Notes: generated by a model not told the origin, from the sequence alone. Numbered from the stretch's first letter, positions 1 to 9,838 are shown. The stretch: 64,000 nt of DNA from Chryseobacterium salipaludis (GCF_022968825.1 NZ_JALHKS010000002.1:530357-594356), one strand, 5' to 3'. A program made the numbers and translations.

Positions 1-1
1 T

Positions 2-958
2 AGTAATCTGGACGAGCTGCTCCGAACCAATCCGCGCAATGTGGCAGGCATCAAACTTTTCCTGGGTTCGTCCACCGGAAATATGCTGGTAGACGATCCG
101 GCTACACTGGAAAATATCTTCAGCAAGACGCGCATGCTAATCGCCGTGCATTGCGAGGATGAAGCCACCATTCGCCGCAACACCGAGATGCATAAAGAAA
201 AATATGGTGAAGATATTCCGGTGCGGTGCCATCCCGATATCCGGAGCGCAGAAGCGTGCTATCTTTCTTCCTCCAAAGCCATCGAACTGGCACGCAAAAC
301 GGGCGCGCGGCTGCATGTATTCCATGTTTCAACCGCAGCGGAAACGGATCTGTTCGATAACCAGCTGCCACTACAAGATAAAAAAATCACCGCAGAAGTT
401 TGTGTGCATCACCTCACTTTTACAGATGCCGATTATGATGATAAAGGCACTTTAATTAAATGGAACCCTGCTGTGAAATCAGCCGAAGACAAGGAAGCAT
501 TATGGAAAGCCTTGCTCGATGACCGGATTGATGTGGTGGCAACAGATCACGCGCCGCATACGCTGGAAGAGAAAAGCCAGAAATACCTGCAGGCGCCGTC
601 GGGTGGTCCGCTGGTGCAGCATTCATTAAACCTGATGTGGGAACACTATCGCAATGGCCGGATTACCCTGGAAAAACTGGTGGAGAAAATGTGCCACAAT
701 CCCGCTATTTTATTCCGGATTGAAAAGCGCGGTTTCCTCAGAAAAGGATATAAGGCAGATTTGGTTTTGGTTGATCCTCAGCAAAGCTACACCGTACAGC
801 GGGATCAGCTGCTGTACAAATGCGGCTGGAGTCCGTTGGAAGGTGAAACGTTCCATTCCGAGGTGACGCACACTTTCGTGAATGGCCGGCTGGTGTATGA
901 AAATGGCGAGGTGCACGAACAGCCCTGCGGTGAACGCCTGCTGTTTGAGGTTAATTAA
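2..958 (+). CDS. pyrC: Dihydroorotase, C-terminal part (5' end outside window)
   Basis: Last 318 residues of dihydroorotase, the cytosolic zinc enzyme that cyclises carbamoyl-aspartate to dihydroorotate in pyrimidine synthesis. The frame is open from base 2 and the GTG at 41 is only an internal Val, so the true start lies upstream of the window. Visible family marks are the metal-site segments FHVSTAAE and CVHHLTF and the block ATDHAPHTLEEK (about 539-574), which holds the catalytic Asp. The C-terminal ADLVLVD followed by a Val/Asn-Gly turn is the usual small beta domain of amidohydrolases. The HxH motif of this family would be in the missing part. No clear terminator follows. The class is secure; the exact subclass is inferred. 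Confidence 0.93.
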   Translation, partial: SNLDELLRTNPRNVAGIKLFLGSSTGNMLVDDPATLENIFSKTRMLIAVHCEDEATIRRNTEMHKEKYGEDIPVRCHPDIRSAEACYLSSSKAIELARKTGARLHVFHVSTAAETDLFDNQLPLQDKKITAEVCVHHLTFTDADYDDKGTLIKWNPAVKSAEDKEALWKALLDDRIDVVATDHAPHTLEEKSQKYLQAPSGGPLVQHSLNLMWEHYRNGRITLEKLVEKMCHNPAILFRIEKRGFLRKGYKADLVLVDPQQSYTVQRDQLLYKCGWSPLEGETFHSEVTHTFVNGRLVYENGEVHEQPCGERLLFEVN

Positions 959-1104
959 TTTAATTAAAAACAGTAAAATGCGTTTTTGGATCTGCAGAAT
1001 TAACCAGGCAATTTAACTCTTTGCAAACTTTTCATCTAAAATTCATATCGCTGTGTTACATTTAAGGAAACAGAGCGTCTAATCAGGCGTAAATCAAAAT
1101 ATAT

Positions 1105-4029
1105 ATGTTTAAGAAAAAGATTTTAATGCTTTTTGCCGCTGCGGTTATTTTCTCTGCCCAGGCGCAGGATTACCAGTGGAAAGAAGCGACGGCGGGTGGC
1201 TACACATACAAGTATGTGACCAACGACCCATCGCAGGCCCGGTTCTACACCTTGAAGAACGGGTTGACAGTTATTCTGAGTCCGACAAAAAAGGACCCGA
1301 GAATTCAGGCATATGTTGCCACGAAAGCAGGAAGCAAAACCGATCCGGCTACGAACACCGGGTTGGCGCATTACCTGGAGCATCTTCTTTTCAAAGGAAC
1401 CGACAAGTATGGTTCGCTGGACTGGGCAAAAGAAAAGCCTGAGCTGGATAAAATTGATGCCCTGTATGAGCAGTACAATAAAACCAAAGACGAAGCAAAT
1501 CGCAAGGCGATTTATAAGCAGATCGACTCCGTTTCCGGTGTGGCTTCCAAATATGCAATTGCCAATGAGTACGACAAAATGATGTCGGCCATGGGTGCGC
1601 AGGGAACCAATGCCTGGACGAGCTTCGAGGAAACGGTGTACACAGATGATGTGCCGGCCAGCTCACTGGATAAATATCTGGCTGTGCAGGCTGAGCGTTT
1701 CCGCAACCCGCAGCTGCGTATTTTCCATACCGAACTGGAAGCAGTGTACGAGGAGAAAAACCGCTCGCTGGACAATGATGGCGGAAAAGTCTTTGAAACG
1801 TTGTTTTCAACCTTATTCCAAAACCACAACTATGGGAAACAAACCACGATCGGAACTATCGAGCATTTGAAAAACCCGTCGCTGGTAGAAATCCGCAAAT
1901 ATTTCAATACGTACTATGTGCCGAACAACATGGGCGTAATCCTGTCCGGAGATTTTGATCCGGATCAGGCGATTGCCAAGATCGACCGTGCTTTCTCTTA
2001 TATGCAAAGCAAACCGGTTCCGAAATATACCTTCCAGCAAGAAGTTCCCTTCAATGCGCCTGTGATCAAAGAAATTACAGGGCCGGATGCAGAAAGTGTG
2101 GCCATCGGTTTCCGTTTGCCGGGGAATAAAGACAAAGATGTCTTGCTGGCAGACCTGGTGGGCGCTATTCTGACCAACGGAAAAGCGGGTCTATTAGATC
2201 TAAACCTGGTGAAAAAACAAAGATTGCTGAGAGCGAGTGCCTTTACGTTCACGCTTCAGGATCACGGCGTACTTTGGCTGAACGCCTCGCCAACCTCCGG
2301 TCAGACATTGGAAGATGTGCAAAAGCTGGTTCTTAATGAAATCGAAAACCTGAAAAAAGGAAACTTCGATGCTGACCTGTTGCCGTCTATCGTAAATAAT
2401 ATTAAAAAAGATAAGATTGAAGAAACTGAAAAATACAGTGGCCGTGCTTCCAATCTGGTAAATGCGTTTACCTCTGAACTGGACTGGAAAGATCAGGTGG
2501 CGTATGTAAACGACCTTTCTAAAATCAAAAAAGAAGATGTGGTTGCTTTTGCCAACAGATATCTGGGCAACAACTACGTGGCTGTTCTGAAAAGAAAAGG
2601 GGAAACCAAGAATAACCTTAAAATCGAAAAACCGGCCATTACACCCGTGGAAACAAATGCCGACAAGCAATCTGCGTTCGTGAAGATGGTCAATGATATG
2701 CCGAATACGCCTTCTGCACCAGTGTTCCTGGATTTCGAGAAAGATATCCAGAAAGCAAAAATGGGCAAAGCAGAAGTTCTGTATGTTCCGAATACGGAGA
2801 ACGACTTGTACAGACTCAGATATCGCTACAAAATCGGTGCGATGAATGACCTGAAGCAACCACTGGCAGCGCAGTACATTCAGTTCCTGGGCACAGATAA
2901 AAAAAGCGCGGAGGATATCTCCAAAGAGTTTTATAAAATTGCATCCAGCTTCAATGTCGCAACCAGCGAAGAATATACCACGGTAACCATCGAAGGATTG
3001 CAGGAAAACTTTGGAAAAGCAGTGCAATTGTATGAAGATCTGGTTCTGAATGCCAAGCCAAGCGAAGAAGCACTGGCTGCCCTGAAAGCCCGACTGGCCA
3101 AAGCGCGCAAAGATGCGAAATCCAACAAAGGCGCCATTCTGCAGGGATTGACGAGCTATGCGATGTATGGCCCGAAAAACAAATTCAACCATACCCTGAC
3201 AGATGCGCAGCTTAATGCCGTGACAGCCCAGGAACTGGTGGACAGAATCAAGAACCTGAATCAGTACGAGCAAACCGTTATTTATTACGGTCCGGAATCG
3301 TTGAAAAACCTGACCGCGCAGCTGGGTAAGATGCACAAAGTACCGGCGAAATTCGCAACGGCAGCACCGATGGCAACGTTCAAGCAGCAGCCGCAGACTA
3401 AAAATCAGGTATTGTTTACCGATTACGATATGGTGCAGGCGGAAACCCGCTGGATCCGGAATACAGATGTGTATGACCCGGCAAAAACTACATTGGTTAA
3501 CGTGTTCAACAACTATTTCGGCGGAGGAATGGGCGGCATTGTTTTCCAGACGATCCGCGAGAGTAAAGCTTTGGCCTACAGCACATACGGCGTGTACGTG
3601 CAGCCTCAGAAGAAATCGGATCAGTACTACATGATGAGTTATGTGGGGTCTCAGGCAGATAAATTCAATGATGCCGTCGGCGCTATGAATGAACTGCTGA
3701 CCAAAATGCCGGAGCTGCCGGTGAACCTGGAACTTGCCAAAAACAAGGTGAAGAAAGATATCCAAACGGAACGCATCATGGAAGATAATATTATTTTCCG
3801 CTACCTGGCAGCGAAGGAGCTCGGCCTGAAGGATGATATCCGCAAGCAGATGTACACCAACGTGGACAACGTAACCATGGCGGACCTGAAGAATTTCCAT
3901 GCGAATAACTTCAGCGGCAAGCCGTACACGTATGCTCTGGTTGCTTCCGAAAAGAACGTGAAAATGGAAGACCTGAAGAAAATCGGTGAAGTGAAGAAAA
4001 TTTCCCTGGAGGAACTGTTCGGCTTTTAA
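1105..4029 (+). CDS. M16 family zinc metallopeptidase (insulinase/pitrilysin type), secreted
   Basis: 974-residue exported protease. A signal peptide (lysines, then hydrophobic stretch, cut near SAQAQ at residue 21) sends it to the periplasm. The inverted zinc motif HYLEH is at residues 89-93, and the expected downstream Glu lies in the segment HTELEAVYEEKNRS, so the N-terminal M16 half is catalytic. A second M16-like half (GGGMGGIVFQTIRESKALAYS, about residues 810-830, the usual Arg/Tyr-bearing segment) lacks the zinc motif, as normal for the two-domain fused form. Family members cut peptides and small proteins; the substrate here is unknown. It stands alone, with its own terminator directly after the stop. 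Confidence 0.93.
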   Translation: MFKKKILMLFAAAVIFSAQAQDYQWKEATAGGYTYKYVTNDPSQARFYTLKNGLTVILSPTKKDPRIQAYVATKAGSKTDPATNTGLAHYLEHLLFKGTDKYGSLDWAKEKPELDKIDALYEQYNKTKDEANRKAIYKQIDSVSGVASKYAIANEYDKMMSAMGAQGTNAWTSFEETVYTDDVPASSLDKYLAVQAERFRNPQLRIFHTELEAVYEEKNRSLDNDGGKVFETLFSTLFQNHNYGKQTTIGTIEHLKNPSLVEIRKYFNTYYVPNNMGVILSGDFDPDQAIAKIDRAFSYMQSKPVPKYTFQQEVPFNAPVIKEITGPDAESVAIGFRLPGNKDKDVLLADLVGAILTNGKAGLLDLNLVKKQRLLRASAFTFTLQDHGVLWLNASPTSGQTLEDVQKLVLNEIENLKKGNFDADLLPSIVNNIKKDKIEETEKYSGRASNLVNAFTSELDWKDQVAYVNDLSKIKKEDVVAFANRYLGNNYVAVLKRKGETKNNLKIEKPAITPVETNADKQSAFVKMVNDMPNTPSAPVFLDFEKDIQKAKMGKAEVLYVPNTENDLYRLRYRYKIGAMNDLKQPLAAQYIQFLGTDKKSAEDISKEFYKIASSFNVATSEEYTTVTIEGLQENFGKAVQLYEDLVLNAKPSEEALAALKARLAKARKDAKSNKGAILQGLTSYAMYGPKNKFNHTLTDAQLNAVTAQELVDRIKNLNQYEQTVIYYGPESLKNLTAQLGKMHKVPAKFATAAPMATFKQQPQTKNQVLFTDYDMVQAETRWIRNTDVYDPAKTTLVNVFNNYFGGGMGGIVFQTIRESKALAYSTYGVYVQPQKKSDQYYMMSYVGSQADKFNDAVGAMNELLTKMPELPVNLELAKNKVKKDIQTERIMEDNIIFRYLAAKELGLKDDIRKQMYTNVDNVTMADLKNFHANNFSGKPYTYALVASEKNVKMEDLKKIGEVKKISLEELFGF

Positions 4030-4050
4030 CCGTCACTAATTTTAATGATA

Positions 4051-4080
4051 AGACTGTCTGCAAAGGCAGTCTTTTTATTT
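4051..4080 (+). terminator. Rho-independent terminator after the M16 protease gene
   Basis: Stem AGACTG / CAGTCT (4051-4056 with 4067-4072) is followed by TTTTTATTT, 21 bases after the stop codon. Confidence 0.7.
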
Positions 4081-4087
4081 GGGCGCA

Positions 4088-4235
4088 TCTCGTCACGGGG
4101 TTTATCGACCCCGCGACGAGACCGGGCTTTTCGTTGCAATTCCTCGGCCTGCCGTTCCGGACAGTCCTGCGGGATTGTTTAATTTATCTCGTCCATAGAC
4201 GAGACTGCAATCCCTTGCGCAGCATATTGCAGGCC
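4088..4235. repeat. Palindrome-rich intergenic element with nested stems
   Basis: Two hairpins share the same arms, TCTCGTC and GACGAGA: 4088-4121, with an inner CGGGGT/ACCCCG stem, and 4187-4204, with a CATA loop. The second is nested in GGGATTG (4171-4177) / CAATCCC (4208-4214), and these lie inside GGCCTGC (4146-4152) / GCAGGCC (4229-4235), so about 90 bases can fold into one long interrupted stem. The 356-base gap 4030-4385 otherwise shows only the terminator at its left end and an AT-rich leader before the next gene. No ORF is convincing here. This resembles REP/BIME-type or MITE-like chromosomal repeats, which I infer from structure only. Confidence 0.6.
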
Positions 4236-4385
4236 AGGCTTGAGGGGAAAAAATCACTATTTGGAAGATGGGTTGATTGTAAGTGTATTATTCTATCCTG
4301 ATACCACTATTGAATAGAAGTCAGGATCCGGCTATCTTGCATATTTTCGGCGCATTGTGTAGCTTTAAAGAATAATTAAAAAGAG

Positions 4386-4610
4386 ATGAATACAGCAGAA
4401 CTTAAAATACATCTTATACAGAAGATAGCTAAAATAGAAGACACGCAGCTCATCGACAGAATTAAAGAATATCTGGATTTTGAATTAAAAACATGTGAGT
4501 TCCAAACCACAGAACTGCAAAAAGAGCGGATCCGTGTAAGCCAAAGCGATGAAATCATAGCTGAACAGGAAGCAAACTACCAGATTAAGTCATGGATGGA
4601 CGAAAGGTAA
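4386..4610 (+). CDS. Small antitoxin-like protein of a broken type II toxin-antitoxin pair
   Basis: 74-residue, mostly helical and highly charged protein with no signal peptide. The start ATG follows an A-rich stretch (AAAAAGAG). Size, the N-terminal form MNTAELKIHLIQKI and the position just before, and overlapping, a ParE/RelE-like start are those of the Bacteroidota antitoxins encoded ahead of ParE toxins. The overlap covers 19 bases (4592-4610), a typical coupled arrangement. The partner toxin frame is interrupted, so the gene may be an orphan antitoxin with little selection on it. I recognise no DNA-binding motif. Function is inferred from context and length. Confidence 0.6.
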   Translation: MNTAELKIHLIQKIAKIEDTQLIDRIKEYLDFELKTCEFQTTELQKERIRVSQSDEIIAEQEANYQIKSWMDER

Positions 4611-4738
4611 TCTGGACGACAAAAGCCAATGCCGAACGCAGGGGAATTTGGCTGCGGAATAAATTTAATAGCCGGTAAGAAAAATTGATTCGGCTGCTGT
4701 TTTGTACACTGCTGTTGTTCACCATTCAATCATTAAAT
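4592..4738 (+). pseudogene. Remnant of a ParE/RelE-family toxin gene
   Basis: From ATG 4592 the frame reads MDGRKVIWTTKANAERRG, then IWLRNKFNSR, and stops at TAA 4676-4678; read on through the stop it gives EKLIRLL before losing resemblance. Family members begin with a short strand of the type K-(V/I)-IW-T, have a W-x-x-RNK segment and then KL-x-x-L at these spacings, and are about 95-100 residues long. Here only 28 codons are open, so an active toxin is very unlikely. The start overlaps the end of the antitoxin-like gene. The family match is by eye from N-terminal motifs. Confidence 0.55.
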
Positions 4739-4753
4739 ATAACGTAAGATAAT

Positions 4754-5632
4754 ATGAAATACACCGAAGGAATGTTGCGCGAAGATGCGCTGAAAGATAA
4801 AGTAATTATTGTAACCGGTGGCGGCAGCGGGCTGGGCAAGGCGATGACCAAATACTTCCTGCAGCTGGGCGCAAAAGTGGTCATCACTTCCCGAAACCTG
4901 GAAAAACTGCAGAATACCGCACAGGAACTCGAAAGAGAAACCGGCGGAAAAGTACTGGCCGTTGCCTGCGATGTGCGCAGCTGGGAACAGGTGGAAGCCA
5001 TGAAAGATACCGTTATCAAGGAGTTGGGCCGAATTGATGTTCTGGTGAATAATGCGGCGGGTAATTTCATTGCACCCACAGAGCGACTCACGCATTCTGC
5101 CTTCGACTCGGTGCTGGACATCGTGCTGAAAGGAACCAAAAACTGCACGCTCTCCATCGGGAAATACTGGATTGACCAGAAAGTCGCCGGCACGGTGCTG
5201 AATATCGTGACCACCTATTCCTGGACAGGTTCAGCCTATGTGGTTCCTTCTGCCTGTGCGAAAGCCGGTGTACTTGCCATGACGCGTTCCCTGGCAGTAG
5301 AATGGGCGAAATACAATATCCGTTTTAATGCAATTGCGCCCGGGCCGTTCCCCACTCAGGGTGCCTGGGAAAGATTGCTGCCGGGTGACCTGGCGGAAAA
5401 ATTTGATATGCGCAAAAAAGTACCGCTGCGGCGTGTGGGCGAACATCAGGAACTGGCCAACCTCGCAGCGTATCTCGTTTCCGAATATTCTGCCTATATG
5501 AATGGTGAGGTTGTCACTATTGATGGTGGTGAGTGGCTCCAGGGCGCCGGTGAGTTTAATATGCTGGAGCAGATTCCCCGGGAAATGTGGGATATGCTTG
5601 AAGCCATGATTAAAGCTAAAAAATCGCAGTAA
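4754..5632 (+). CDS. SDR family oxidoreductase, 2,4-dienoyl-CoA reductase-like
   Basis: 292-residue short-chain dehydrogenase/reductase with a Rossmann fold: TGGGSGLG at residues 21-28 binds NADP(H), and the NNAAGNFI segment follows about 80 residues later. The usual catalytic Tyr of YxxxK is missing; the segment reads SACAKAG, with the Lys kept. This absence of Tyr, together with NNAAGNFI and the PGPFP-T stretch, is characteristic of the peroxisomal DECR2/dienoyl-CoA reductase branch, which reduces 2,4-dienoyl-CoA during breakdown of unsaturated fatty acids. It stands alone between the broken toxin pair and a terminator. Substrate assignment follows the family and is not proved by the sequence. 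Confidence 0.85.
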   Translation: MKYTEGMLREDALKDKVIIVTGGGSGLGKAMTKYFLQLGAKVVITSRNLEKLQNTAQELERETGGKVLAVACDVRSWEQVEAMKDTVIKELGRIDVLVNNAAGNFIAPTERLTHSAFDSVLDIVLKGTKNCTLSIGKYWIDQKVAGTVLNIVTTYSWTGSAYVVPSACAKAGVLAMTRSLAVEWAKYNIRFNAIAPGPFPTQGAWERLLPGDLAEKFDMRKKVPLRRVGEHQELANLAAYLVSEYSAYMNGEVVTIDGGEWLQGAGEFNMLEQIPREMWDMLEAMIKAKKSQ

Positions 5633-5642
5633 ATAAATTCGG

Positions 5643-5678
5643 GAGGCATCAAAACTGTAACATTTGATGCCTCTTTTC
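5643..5678 (+). terminator. Rho-independent terminator after the SDR gene
   Basis: An 11-bp perfect stem, GAGGCATCAAA (5643-5653) with TTTGATGCCTC (5663-5673), is followed by TTTTCT. Confidence 0.85.
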
Positions 5679-5703
5679 TACTTATCCGTAAATTCCTTTT
5701 TCT

Positions 5704-7929
5704 ATGAAGTTATCGTTCCTCAAACCTGCGCTGGTAGTGGCTGTGGCCATCTCCGTGCAGTTCTCGGCGCAAAATCAAACGCCAGCCTACAGTTATACGG
5801 AAGCCTTTAAACCGTATTTCTATCAGAACAATGCCACCGAAACCCGCTCTGCCAGCGGCCAGCCCGGGCATAAATACTGGCAGAACAGTGCAGATTATGT
5901 GCTGAATGCCACCTTAAATGAAGCCAATAACGAAATCTCCGGTTCCGCGGAAATTACGTACACCAATAACAGTTTTGATAATCTCGGCTTTTTATGGCTG
6001 CAGCTGGACCAGAATCTTTTTAAAGAAGACAGCCGCGGCAATGCCATCATCCCGATGGGTGGGAGCCGCAACGGTGCACGAGGACAGCAGTTCAATGGCG
6101 GTTATACCATTAAATCCGTAGAAATCCGTTCTGCTAACGGCAAAAAGATGACAGTGAAACCTACCTTCACGGTTACCGATACCCGTATGCAAATTGATCT
6201 GCCGGAAGATTTAAAAGCACAGGGAGGAACCATCAATTTTGTGGTGAACTATTCCTTTATTTCACCGAACTATGGTTCGGACCGTATGGGTGTCGAGAGC
6301 ACGAAAAACGGAAAGATTTTTACCATCGCGCAGTGGTTCCCGCGGATGTGCGTGTACGATGACATCATGGGCTGGAATACCTTGCCATACTTGGGAGCCG
6401 GTGAATTTTACCTGGAATACGGCGACATTACCGCAAACCTGACGGTGCCGGCGCATCACTATGTGGTAGCTTCCGGAGAACTGCTGAACGCAAAAGACGT
6501 TTACAGCGCTGCTGAAAATTCAAAATGGGCGCAAGCGCGCAACAGTGATAAAACAGTGATTATCCGTTCGGCCGCAGATGCCAATGCCGGAGCAAAAACA
6601 AGTTCCGGTACCAAAACCTGGAAATATAAAATTAATAATACCCGTGATTTCGCCTGGGCCTCGTCGCCTGCATTTATTTTGGATGCGGCACGTATCAACC
6701 TGCCGAGCGGTAAAAAATCACTGGCAGTTTCGGCTTATCCGGTGGAAAGTGACGGCCAGGGCGCTTGGGGACGTTCTACGGAATATACCAAAGCTTCCAT
6801 AGAAAACTATTCTAAGAGGTGGTATGAATATACCTATCCGATGGCCGTGAACGTGGCCGGAAACGAGGGCGGTATGGAATATCCGGGCATTGTATTTTGC
6901 CATATGAATTCCAAAGGGGCTGATTTATGGAGCGTAACCGATCATGAATTTGGTCACAACTGGTTCCCGATGATTGTGGGTTCCAACGAACGTCTGTACG
7001 CCTGGATGGATGAGGGTTTAAATACGTTTATTAACTCCGTTTCCGACAAGGATTTTAATAATGGCGAGTATTATAAACCACAGCCACTGCAAATGATGGC
7101 ACCCGCTTTCTTCAGCGATAAACTGGAACCGGTTCAAACCTCACCAGACAATTTGAAGGAAAGAAACCTGGGCTATCTCGGTTATTATAAACCGGCGGCC
7201 GGGCTTCAGTTGCTGCGCGAAAAGATTTTGGGAGAAGAGCGTTTTGATAAAGCACTGCGGCAATACATCAAGCGTTGGGCTTTTAAACATCCAACCCCGG
7301 ACGATTTCTTCCGTACGATGGAAAATGTGACCGGCGAGGAGCTTAACTGGTTCTGGAGAGGCTGGTTCCTGAACAACTGGAAAATTGACCAGGCGGTAAA
7401 AAATATTAAATATGTAAATGGCGACTATAAGCAGGGAGCGGTGGTGACCATCGAAAATATCGGCCAGCTGCCAATGCCGGTGGAACTGGAAGTGATGTAT
7501 AAGGACGGCACCAAACAAGAAATTAAACTGCCGGTTGAAATCTGGAAACGCAATAATGAGTGGACTTTTGAAGTTCCCGGAAATAAAGAAATTTCCAGTG
7601 TGCTGATTGATCCGAAAGGTGCAGTGCCGGATGTGGATGTAACGAACAACAGAATGCGCCCAACCTCCGCCGCAGCTGAAAAGGTGAATTTAAACGAATA
7701 TACCGGCACATTCGGAGCTAAGGAAATCCCGGTGAAGATTACTTTAAAAGTAGAGAATAACAAGCTGGTAGCGCAGGTGACCGGCCAGCAGTCATTCCCG
7801 GTGGAGTACCAGGGGGACGGACTTTTCAGTTTCGATGCTGCGGGCATTGAGCTGCAGTTTGGTAAAGATAAAAAGACATTTACGCTGAATCAGGGCGGTC
7901 AGGCGTTCGAGTTTGTAAAAGAGAAATAG
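5704..7929 (+). CDS. M1 family aminopeptidase, secreted
   Basis: 741-residue zinc aminopeptidase with an N-terminal signal peptide ending near FSAQN. The zinc site is complete: H414-E415-F-G-H418, then Glu437 in DEGLNTF, the exact 18-residue spacing of gluzincins. The exopeptidase motif is present as [10 protein letters not shown] upstream. A C-terminal extension of about 200 residues of beta character follows the helical domain. M1 enzymes trim N-terminal residues from peptides; in flavobacteria such exported forms probably feed on extracellular peptides, which is inference. A single-gene unit, framed by terminators on both sides. Confidence 0.94.
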   Translation: MKLSFLKPALVVAVAISVQFSAQNQTPAYSYTEAFKPYFYQNNATETRSASGQPGHKYWQNSADYVLNATLNEANNEISGSAEITYTNNSFDNLGFLWLQLDQNLFKEDSRGNAIIPMGGSRNGARGQQFNGGYTIKSVEIRSANGKKMTVKPTFTVTDTRMQIDLPEDLKAQGGTINFVVNYSFISPNYGSDRMGVESTKNGKIFTIAQWFPRMCVYDDIMGWNTLPYLGAGEFYLEYGDITANLTVPAHHYVVASGELLNAKDVYSAAENSKWAQARNSDKTVIIRSAADANAGAKTSSGTKTWKYKINNTRDFAWASSPAFILDAARINLPSGKKSLAVSAYPVESDGQGAWGRSTEYTKASIENYSKRWYEYTYPMAVNVAGNEGGMEYPGIVFCHMNSKGADLWSVTDHEFGHNWFPMIVGSNERLYAWMDEGLNTFINSVSDKDFNNGEYYKPQPLQMMAPAFFSDKLEPVQTSPDNLKERNLGYLGYYKPAAGLQLLREKILGEERFDKALRQYIKRWAFKHPTPDDFFRTMENVTGEELNWFWRGWFLNNWKIDQAVKNIKYVNGDYKQGAVVTIENIGQLPMPVELEVMYKDGTKQEIKLPVEIWKRNNEWTFEVPGNKEISSVLIDPKGAVPDVDVTNNRMRPTSAAAEKVNLNEYTGTFGAKEIPVKITLKVENNKLVAQVTGQQSFPVEYQGDGLFSFDAAGIELQFGKDKKTFTLNQGGQAFEFVKEK

Positions 7930-7955
7930 AGCAGTGGTAAGACACTGTGATTGAA

Positions 7956-7984
7956 CCGCGCGGCCGAAGGCCGCGCGGCTTTTA
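7956..7984 (+). terminator. GC-rich terminator after the M1 aminopeptidase gene
   Basis: A 10-bp perfect stem CCGCGCGGCC / GGCCGCGCGG (7956-7965 with 7969-7978) with a GAA loop, then CTTTT. Confidence 0.75.
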
Positions 7985-8091
7985 TATATTTTGTTACTGC
8001 CTGCTTTCGGAAGATTGAGATTTACCAATCATTCACAAAAAAAAGCAAACCTAGCAAAGTCAGCTTTTTAACTTTAAAAGAAAAAGACGCT

Positions 8092-8331
8092 TTACAGTGA
8101 TTTTTTCAGTAACGTTCTTATTCTTTCGATCAGCTCGATATCCTGTTGCTTGGCTTCTTTCCAAAGCTGCACAATTTCTTCTTCATTTGCTTTCTCTGCA
8201 TTGGTCACGTACTGATCATAACGCCATACAGCATCCAGGCGCTTGTTTAAATCGTGGATCAGGTCGTGGGCGTGGTTAGACATCGGTTTTGTTTCTCCAA
8301 AGTGTTTATCAGCTTGTTGATCGCTCATCAT
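8092..8331 (-). CDS. Small conserved helical hypothetical protein
   Basis: 79 residues if started at the ATG at 8331 (MMSDQQADKH); a longer frame opens at 8373 but its extra residues look untranslated. The protein is hydrophilic and helical, with a His/Asp-rich N-terminal half (SNHAHDLIHDLNKRLDAVWR) and an acidic then basic amphipathic tail (IELIERIRTLLKKSL). No signal peptide, membrane segment or known motif is recognised. The His and Asp spacing could suit metal binding in a helical bundle, but this is only a guess. It lies alone, opposite to its neighbours; bases 8332-8540 upstream hold nothing else I can identify. Confidence 0.65.
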   Translation of the reverse strand: MMSDQQADKHFGETKPMSNHAHDLIHDLNKRLDAVWRYDQYVTNAEKANEEEIVQLWKEAKQQDIELIERIRTLLKKSL

Positions 8332-8540
8332 AAAAAATTTAGAAGTTAATAATTTAGGTGAGGCATAGCACATGCAAAATCGCTTCCATTTTCCTATCTT
8401 GGCTTTCCCTGTTGCCGAAGATTAACACAACGGAGTGATGTTTTAACTAAATTAATAAAGATTTAAAATAGAATCGCCGTACGGATCTAAAAACTGATTT
8501 TCCTGCGGCCCGCGTAAGCTGAAATTTCACAGCAGTTAAA

Positions 8541-8574
8541 AACAAAAAAAACGCTCCGGCGAACCGAAGCGTTT
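8541..8574 (-). terminator. Terminator downstream of tRNA-Gln
   Basis: On the minus strand the stem AACGCTTCGG / CCGGAGCGTT closes on a TTCG tetraloop and is followed by a run of T (A-run 8543-8550 on the plus strand). It lies 14 bases past the tRNA 3' end. Confidence 0.85.
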
Positions 8575-8587
8575 GTTGCAAATTAAG

Positions 8588-8658
8588 TAGACCCACAGGG
8601 ATTCGAACCCCAGATGACTGAACCAAAATCAGTAGTGTTACCGCTACACCATGGGTCT
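8588..8658 (-). tRNA. tRNA-Gln (anticodon TTG)
   Basis: A cloverleaf can be drawn on the minus strand: acceptor AGACCCA / TGGGTCT with discriminator A, anticodon stem ACTGA / TCAGT around loop TTTTGGT, giving anticodon TTG (Gln), and T arm GGGGTTCGAATCCC with the invariant TTCGA. The 3' CCA is not encoded, as usual in this phylum. Length 71 bases. Confidence 0.95.
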
Positions 8659-8780
8659 GTTCTCGTTTTGGTGGTGCAAATCTAAAACAATATTTATAAT
8701 AAAAAAACTTTTTGCCGAAAAAAATGCTTTTTGCCCTGCTTTTAACGTTTCTTTGGCTTTTATTTCAGGTTAAAATTTCG

Positions 8781-8788
8781 TATTTTTA
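8781..8788 (+). promoter_or_regulatory. Candidate -7 element of the recA promoter
   Basis: TATTTTTA resembles the Bacteroidota TAnnTTTG box and lies 19 bases before the recA ATG. A well spaced -33 TTTG is not obvious. Confidence 0.4.
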
Positions 8789-8806
8789 CACAAATAAAAT
8801 GAACAA

Positions 8807-9814
8807 ATGAGTAGTGTAGAAGATAAGAAAAAAGCACTCGCTTTAGTGCTTGATAAGTTAGATAAAACTTACGGAAAAGGCACCGTGATGACCTTGGGAG
8901 ATGCCTCTATTGATGATACAATTGAAGTCATTCCCTCCGGTTCACTGGGATTGGATCTGGCCTTGGGAATCGGCGGATATCCGAAAGGACGGGTGATCGA
9001 AATTTACGGCCCTGAGTCTTCAGGTAAAACAACCCTGACGCTGCATGCCATTGCAGAAGCTCAGAAAGCCGGCGGAATCGCTGCGTTTATTGATGCAGAG
9101 CACGCGTTTGACCGCCACTATGCGTCCAAACTGGGAATTAATCTGGATGATCTGATTATTTCGCAGCCGGACAACGGTGAGCAGGCACTCGAAATTGCTG
9201 ACAACCTGATCCGTTCAGGAGCAGTGGATATCGTGGTTATTGACTCCGTAGCCGCACTGACGCCAAAGGCAGAGATCGAAGGGGAAATGGGTGATTCCAA
9301 AATGGGACTGCATGCCCGTTTGATGTCGCAGGCGCTGCGTAAACTGACCGCCACGATTTCCCGTACCAAGTGTACCGTGATTTTCATTAACCAGCTTCGT
9401 GAAAAAATTGGTGTGATGTTCGGAAACCCGGAAACTACCACGGGTGGTAACGCATTGAAGTTTTATGCATCCGTTCGTATCGACATTCGTAAAGCCAGTG
9501 CGCCGATTAAGAGTGGCGACGAAGCCATCGGAAGCCGCGTGAAGGTGAAGATTGTGAAAAACAAAGTAGCACCTCCGTTTAAAATGGCAGAATTCGACAT
9601 TATGTATGGCGAGGGTGTTTCCAAGGTTGGTGAAATCCTCGATACAGCTGTGGACATGGGCATCGTGAAGAAGAGCGGTTCCTGGTTTAGCTATGAAGAC
9701 ACCAAATTGGGGCAAGGCCGCGATGCAGTAAAAGAAATGCTGAAGGATAATCCGGAACTTTCTGAAGAACTCGAAGAGAAAATCAAAGAGGAAATTCGTA
9801 ACAAACAATCGTAA
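8807..9814 (+). CDS. recA: Recombinase RecA
   Basis: 335-residue RecA, the ATP-dependent filament protein for homologous recombination and the SOS response. The Walker A motif GPESSGKT is at residues 68-75, the Walker B stretch [10 protein letters not shown] follows, and the DNA-binding loop 2 region [20 protein letters not shown] is fully conserved. Length is normal, with a short acidic tail ([13 protein letters not shown]). It is a single gene ending in a strong terminator. A TATTTTTA box at 8781-8788 is a plausible -7 element. No LexA-like operator was recognised. Confidence 0.98.
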   Translation: MSSVEDKKKALALVLDKLDKTYGKGTVMTLGDASIDDTIEVIPSGSLGLDLALGIGGYPKGRVIEIYGPESSGKTTLTLHAIAEAQKAGGIAAFIDAEHAFDRHYASKLGINLDDLIISQPDNGEQALEIADNLIRSGAVDIVVIDSVAALTPKAEIEGEMGDSKMGLHARLMSQALRKLTATISRTKCTVIFINQLREKIGVMFGNPETTTGGNALKFYASVRIDIRKASAPIKSGDEAIGSRVKVKIVKNKVAPPFKMAEFDIMYGEGVSKVGEILDTAVDMGIVKKSGSWFSYEDTKLGQGRDAVKEMLKDNPELSEELEEKIKEEIRNKQS

Positions 9815-9838
9815 GGTAACTTATCAACTGATACTTTG

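Noticed and set aside
2200..3900. Long open frame (566 codons) on the minus strand inside the M16 protease gene
   Set aside because: It lies fully antisense to a clearly conserved protease, its product is rich in His, Phe and Ile with no recognisable motif, and no promoter or start context supports it. It is a shadow caused by codon bias.
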